Assembly: GCA_900315605.1 (NCBI GenBank)
Contig: OMZU01000015.1
Coordinates: forward strand, 1-34,088
Direction of reading: 5' to 3'
DNA from: an uncultured Eubacteriales bacterium
GTDB taxonomy: Bacteria; Bacillota; Clostridia; Oscillospirales; Acutalibacteraceae
DNA length: 34,088 bases
Shown here: piece after piece, positions 30,317 through 34,088 of the stretch
Position numbering within the stretch: position 1 is the stretch's first letter
Layout: every line of letters starts with the position of its first letter
The notes under the pieces: generated by a model
Seen by the model: the letters and a program-made list of their open reading frames with translations, nothing else
Databases searched by the model: none
What the model was told of the DNA's origin: nothing
Program-made: the position numbers and the translations under genes

Positions 30317-32326
30317 ATGATAAAAAAGCTTCAAAGTAAAAAACTGGCCATTGCGGTCATGGCTTTGGTGTCGCTGAGCGCGATAGCCTTGGCTGTTTTT
30401 GCAGGACACTATTTTTTAAACATGGATTTTACCATGCAAATGCCCATTTGTATCGACGGAGTGTATTCGATCGACGGCGGCGAGTGGAAGCCGGTCAACG
30501 CAAACGGAGATATCAAGGATACTTTTCACAAGGCTGTGGTAAAGGGTACTCTCAAGGAAGAAGCCTTTTATATGAAAACTATCACAATAACCTCCAAAAA
30601 CGTTTGGTATACGCTTAAAAAAGCCGACGGTACTACTTTTGTAGAATACAAGAATTATTCTCCTGAAGAAATATATAATGAATATTTGAAATGGACTACT
30701 GAGGAAAACTTCAACGAAGAGGTTTTGTCCTTTGATGAATATTTGTCCGATATCATGGGCTTTGATAACTATGTTTCCTGCGGAGGCAACTCTCCCGGCT
30801 ATTATGTTTGTCAGTTTGAAATAAATACGTATGACTGGAACAAAATCGAAGCAGACGAGGAGTTCATTCTTGAGGTTGAATATCCCTACGATCTGCCCAA
30901 GGCGGAGCTGGGCGACTGCCTAAGCTGTCTGATAAGCGAATCAAACGGAAACTACATGCAGTTTTTCTACAAGCTGCCTTGGGTGTTCATGTTTGTGCTG
31001 ATATGCTTCTTCGGCTTGTTTTTCTTTCCCATAGCCGGCTTTATCATGGGAAAGATCGACTACAGCTACTTTGCCTTTGGAGCGGTCTGCTTTTTCTGGG
31101 GACTGTTTATGCTCGTCGGAAGCGTGAGCAGCTTTATGAATTTGTGGATAATGAACTCGGTTGCCTGTTTGATAATTGAAAAAATGACGAACTATTTCTT
31201 TATAATTTCAATTATCTTCTATCTAAAATCCAACCTGACCAATTATGTTTCACGCATGATAGGCAATCTGCTCGGCATGGTTTTCTTTTTGCTGATGATT
31301 ACCTTTGTCACTCTGCATTTCTGCGGGATATCAGATCTTCACGCCACCTCGATGTATATGTTTTTGTATACCGCGCTCTGCACGGTAATAATGGCTGTGC
31401 TGCTGTGCATCGAGGTTTGCACAAAGCATATCGACTACGGACTTTTGCTCTCGTGGATACCTCTTGCGATCTGTGTAATAATCGACGCGCTGAATCATTA
31501 TTTCCAGTTTACGATTATAGATTTTTATTACTTCGGAATAGCGATAACAATGATATATCAGCTTGTGCGCTCGGTGAACAGGCTCAGAAAGCAGTACGAG
31601 GCTTCGATACGCTATCAAAAGCTGCAAAAGGAGCTCTACGAGGCTGAGGTAAGAGTAATGGTCAGCCAGATCCGGCCGCATTTTATGTACAACGCGCTTT
31701 CGTCAATAGCAATGCTGTGCAAGCTCGATCCCGAAACGGCGTATAAGGCGACCATAACCTTTTCGCAATATCTGCGCAGCAACATGGATTCGCTCAAGCA
31801 AAAGGAGCCTGTTCCGTTTGAGCAGGAGCTTGAGCATCTAAAGAAGTATCTCTATATCGAAAAGCTTCGCTTCGGCAAAAAGCTGAACATAGTTTATGAC
31901 ATACAAACCACCGATTTTGTGCTTCCTCAGCTCAGCATCCAGCCGCTTGCCGAAAACGCGGTCAAGCACGGTATCAGCAAAAAGCGCGGCGGCGGCACGC
32001 TGACGATCGCCACGCGCGAGACCGACAAATTCTATGAGGTCATCGTTTCGGACGACGGAACGGGCTTTTACGTAAACGAGGTCAAAAACGACGGCAGATC
32101 ACATATCGGCATGGAAAACATCCGCACAAGGCTAAAGGAAATGTGCAACGCCGAGGTTGAGATCAACAGCGTTATCGGCGAGGGAACAGTCGCAACGGTA
32201 AGGCTCCCAAAGGCCGACAATAAAAAAATCGGCTCCGAAACCGAATCGATCCAGGACAGCTTTGAAAAGAAGAAAAAGCTGTTTGGTTCAAAGCATAACA
32301 ACAATCAAAAACAGGAGGAAAAATAA
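30317..32326 (+). CDS. Sensor histidine kinase, LytS/His_kinase type
   Basis: A 669-residue protein. An N-terminal TM helix (~10-30) is followed by an extracellular domain of about 180 residues (rich in Tyr/Glu and acidic) and a block of about seven TM helices (~215-400). A coiled linker (~405-440) leads to the kinase core: VRVMVSQIRPHFMYNALSSIA with phospho-acceptor H455 (PF06580 type), then the HATPase LSIQPLAENAVKHGI (N box), VSDDGTGF (G1) and SHIGMENIRTRL (G2). The C-terminal ~40 residues are Lys-rich. It phosphorylates the response regulator encoded next (stop/start TAATG overlap). No strong ribosome-binding site precedes ATG 30317. The ligand is unknown. Confidence 0.9.
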   Translation: MIKKLQSKKLAIAVMALVSLSAIALAVFAGHYFLNMDFTMQMPICIDGVYSIDGGEWKPVNANGDIKDTFHKAVVKGTLKEEAFYMKTITITSKNVWYTLKKADGTTFVEYKNYSPEEIYNEYLKWTTEENFNEEVLSFDEYLSDIMGFDNYVSCGGNSPGYYVCQFEINTYDWNKIEADEEFILEVEYPYDLPKAELGDCLSCLISESNGNYMQFFYKLPWVFMFVLICFFGLFFFPIAGFIMGKIDYSYFAFGAVCFFWGLFMLVGSVSSFMNLWIMNSVACLIIEKMTNYFFIISIIFYLKSNLTNYVSRMIGNLLGMVFFLLMITFVTLHFCGISDLHATSMYMFLYTALCTVIMAVLLCIEVCTKHIDYGLLLSWIPLAICVIIDALNHYFQFTIIDFYYFGIAITMIYQLVRSVNRLRKQYEASIRYQKLQKELYEAEVRVMVSQIRPHFMYNALSSIAMLCKLDPETAYKATITFSQYLRSNMDSLKQKEPVPFEQELEHLKKYLYIEKLRFGKKLNIVYDIQTTDFVLPQLSIQPLAENAVKHGISKKRGGGTLTIATRETDKFYEVIVSDDGTGFYVNEVKNDGRSHIGMENIRTRLKEMCNAEVEINSVIGEGTVATVRLPKADNKKIGSETESIQDSFEKKKKLFGSKHNNNQKQEEK

Positions 32327-33108
32327 TGAAAATTTTGTGTGTAGACGACGAGCCTCTCATGCTGAAAATGCTGGAGATGGCGGTAAGCGAGGCAAAGCCC
32401 GACGCCGAAATCGAGGGCTTTGAGGACCCCGAGGACTTGCTTGAGGCAGCCAAAAAGAACGGCTGCGACGTTGCTTTTCTTGATATACATATGAGCACAA
32501 TGACGGGAGTTGAGCTTGCCAAGGAGCTCAAGGGAGTGAATCCCAAGATGAATATAATTTTTGTCACGGGCTTTTCGGAATATATGGGCGACGCAATGCA
32601 GCTTCGCGCAAGCGGATATATTATGAAGCCTGTCACCAAGGAGGCGGTCGAGGAGGAGCTGAGCGTGCTCAGGTTCCCGATCGTTCCCAAAAAGAATGTT
32701 TTGCTCAGGGTGCAGTGCTTCGGCAATTTTGACGTTTTTACTCCCGACGGCAAGCCGCTTCATTTTGACAGAAGCAAGAGCAAGGAGCTCTTTGCATATC
32801 TGGTTCACCGCCACGGAAGCTCCTGCACGATCAAGGAGATCGCCGCCGCGCTCTTTGAGGACGAGCCCTACGACAAAAAGCAGCAGGGCTATTTGCAGCA
32901 GCTGACAAGCTCAATGATGCGCGCGCTCAAAAAGGTGGGCGCAGAGGGCGCGGTGAACAAAAGCTACAACAGCATTTCGGTCAATGTCGATACGCTCGAC
33001 TGTGACTACTACCGCTTTGCCGAGCTTGACGCAGGCGCGGTAAACGCCTACGCAAACGAATATATGAGCCAGTATTACTGGGCAGATTTCCTTTTTAATG
33101 ATTTTTAG
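32326..33108 (+). CDS. Response regulator with SARP/OmpR-like output domain
   Basis: A 260-residue protein. Receiver domain residues 1-118: acidic pocket D7-D8, phospho-acceptor D53 (VAFLDIHMS), a Thr/Ser switch in FVTGFSEY, and the Lys of the IMKPVT loop. Residues ~123-215 are a winged-helix region, starting VLLRVQCFGNFDVFTPDGKPLHFDRSKSKELFAYLVHRHG, which resembles SARP-type DNA-binding domains; a short helical tail follows. SARP-like receivers paired with LytS-type kinases occur in Clostridia, though LytTR outputs are more usual. It likely binds promoters; targets are unknown, and the ABC operon next door is a candidate. GGAGG lies about 8 nt before the ATG. Confidence 0.88.
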   Translation: MKILCVDDEPLMLKMLEMAVSEAKPDAEIEGFEDPEDLLEAAKKNGCDVAFLDIHMSTMTGVELAKELKGVNPKMNIIFVTGFSEYMGDAMQLRASGYIMKPVTKEAVEEELSVLRFPIVPKKNVLLRVQCFGNFDVFTPDGKPLHFDRSKSKELFAYLVHRHGSSCTIKEIAAALFEDEPYDKKQQGYLQQLTSSMMRALKKVGAEGAVNKSYNSISVNVDTLDCDYYRFAELDAGAVNAYANEYMSQYYWADFLFNDF

Positions 33109-33421
33109 AGTTTTTTGGCTTTGCCTATACTCTATACGTAAAGCTGTGTTATTTTGCTTTACAAAAAACAAACAATATAATATTATAAAAAATCGTCCGC
33201 GCCGGATCTGTAACAGCAATTCGGCGCGGATTTATGCTGCTTGTAAAAGATAAACAGTTTTATTGCGACATATTAAACAATATGAGTGTATATTTGACGA
33301 TATTGCAAAATTTCATGTGTTTTTATTGACAAAAAAAGAATACTCCTGTAATATTTAGTTTGAGATATTGCATGATTTTTGGAGTAATCTCAAAAATACA
33401 ACAAAAGAAAGGGCATGAGAC
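33109..33421 (+). other. Intergenic stretch before the LRR gene
   Basis: No gene. It contains a hairpin TCCGCGCCG (33196-33204) / CGGCGCGGA (33222-33230), 9 bp perfect, with a weak T tail that may end the two-component operon. The promoter below and a second small inverted repeat TTTGAGAT (33359-33366) / ATCTCAAA (33387-33394) lie in the leader. ATATTGCA recurs near 33300 and 33364. Confidence 0.5.
33326..33354 (+). promoter_or_regulatory. SigA-type promoter of the LRR gene
   Basis: TTGACA (33326-33331), a 17-bp spacer and TAATAT (33349-33354) lie about 68 nt before the ATG. A short inverted repeat lies in the 5' leader and could modulate expression. Confidence 0.75.
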
Positions 33422-34088
33422 ATGAAAAAAACACTCAAAAGGTCGATTTCCTTTGTGCTTGCTTTCATGATCGTGTTCAGTATGCTGACCGTACTGCCGA
33501 GTGAGCTTTTCCACTCGACATATGTTCATGCGGCTGAGGCGATCGCGGAGCTGGCAGGCGCAGACCCGGAAATCTACGAAAACGACGACTTTACGTATAC
33601 TCTCACCGACGAGTATACCAAGGTCAGGATCATGAGCTGCAAGCTCGATTCCGACGAGATAGTTATCCCGGATACCATCGACGGTAAAAAGGTAACCTCA
33701 ATCGGACCGAATGCTTTCCAGGGCAGCTCGATCACATCCGTAATAATGGGCAAAAACATCGAGACGATCTGCGAATATGCGTTCGCTTATTGCGACTTGC
33801 TTCAAAATGTTGATTTTGTTCAATCAAAAATCAAGACCATAGGAGAACGAGCTTTTGTAAGATCCTCAATTACAGAGCTGGTATTTCCGGACAGTCTTGA
33901 AAGCATCGGATATCATGCGTTTTCTCCTTACGGATATTCAACATGGGGAGACTATCATGAAAGTCAGCTACAGAAAGTAACTTTCGGTTCTAACCTAAAA
34001 ACAATCGGAGATAATGCATTTTATAATTGCGACAAGCTTTCAGAAATCAATTTTACCGGAGATAAGCTTGAAAGGATCGGCGGCAGTG
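33422..34088 (+). CDS. Secreted leucine-rich-repeat protein, BspA-type (partial)
   Basis: At least 222 residues, cut by the window end. The N-terminal signal peptide (KKTLKRSISFVLAFMIVFSM, cleavage likely near HAAEA) is followed by an acidic lead and then LRR_5/BspA-type repeats of about 22-24 residues: KKVTSIGPNAFQGSSITSVIMG, IETICEYAFAYCDLLQNVDF, IKTIGERAFVRSSITELVFP, LESIGYHAFSP and LKTIGDNAFYNCDKLSEINF. Such proteins are surface or secreted adhesins of gut anaerobes; the full length and anchor cannot be seen. AAAGGG precedes the ATG and a good promoter lies upstream. Confidence 0.88.
   Translation, partial: MKKTLKRSISFVLAFMIVFSMLTVLPSELFHSTYVHAAEAIAELAGADPEIYENDDFTYTLTDEYTKVRIMSCKLDSDEIVIPDTIDGKKVTSIGPNAFQGSSITSVIMGKNIETICEYAFAYCDLLQNVDFVQSKIKTIGERAFVRSSITELVFPDSLESIGYHAFSPYGYSTWGDYHESQLQKVTFGSNLKTIGDNAFYNCDKLSEINFTGDKLERIGGS

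Overview
The window reads as chromosome of a spore-forming, low-to-mid GC Clostridia, most plausibly a gut Oscillospiraceae/Ruminococcaceae relative. The pointers are a stand-alone dipicolinate synthase pair (dpaA-dpaB), linked ispD-ispF of the MEP pathway, strong GGAGG-type ribosome binding sites, a BspA-type leucine-rich-repeat surface protein, and many short dispersed intergenic repeats. Genus and species cannot be fixed from the sequence alone.

Layout. (1) 1-2784: small accessory genes: a two-TM protein, a tiny basic protein, a GNAT acetyltransferase, a protein resembling the AlkZ-related family, and a PPOX-type flavin protein. (2) 2893-4167, minus strand: Na+/serine-threonine symporter SstT. 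(3) 4397-8189: two tandem paralogous NACHT-family NTPases resembling bacterial NACHT (bNACHT) anti-phage proteins, with a shared core and different C-terminal sensor-like regions. (4) 8190-9157: about 1 kb without a convincing gene, made of nested inverted repeats, a 23-bp tandem repeat, a 297-bp dispersed palindromic element and a terminator. (5) 9158-20042: a very compact PBSX/skin-like phage cluster (terminases, portal, protease, decoration protein, capsid, connectors, LysM/hub proteins, spike, gp25, gpJ, gpI). No sheath, tape measure, tail fibre, lysis, integrase or repressor gene is seen. (6) 20044-21352: a VapBC toxin-antitoxin operon between two long near-identical direct repeats. (7) 21556-27920: housekeeping genes: dpaA-dpaB, a zinc-ribbon membrane protein, O-acetylhomoserine sulfhydrylase, ispD-ispF and a D,D-carboxypeptidase. 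(8) 28201-33108: an ABC exporter pair followed by a LytS-type histidine kinase and a response regulator with a SARP/OmpR-like output domain. (9) 33422-end: a truncated secreted LRR protein.

How it fits together. The phage cluster is tightly packed, with many 4-14 nt gene overlaps, and its reading frames are open. The place where a tape-measure gene would sit, between the 51-aa acidic protein and the LysM protein, is a clean 4-nt ATGA overlap rather than a scar. This may be a stable, minimal or domesticated phage-derived particle rather than a freshly decayed prophage. It lies between defence-type genes: the NACHT pair upstream and VapBC downstream. Dispersed repeats have entered several 3' gene ends, so the last codons of the XkdQ-like and VapC proteins come from repeat DNA. 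All function calls come from reading motifs and synteny. No database search was possible.
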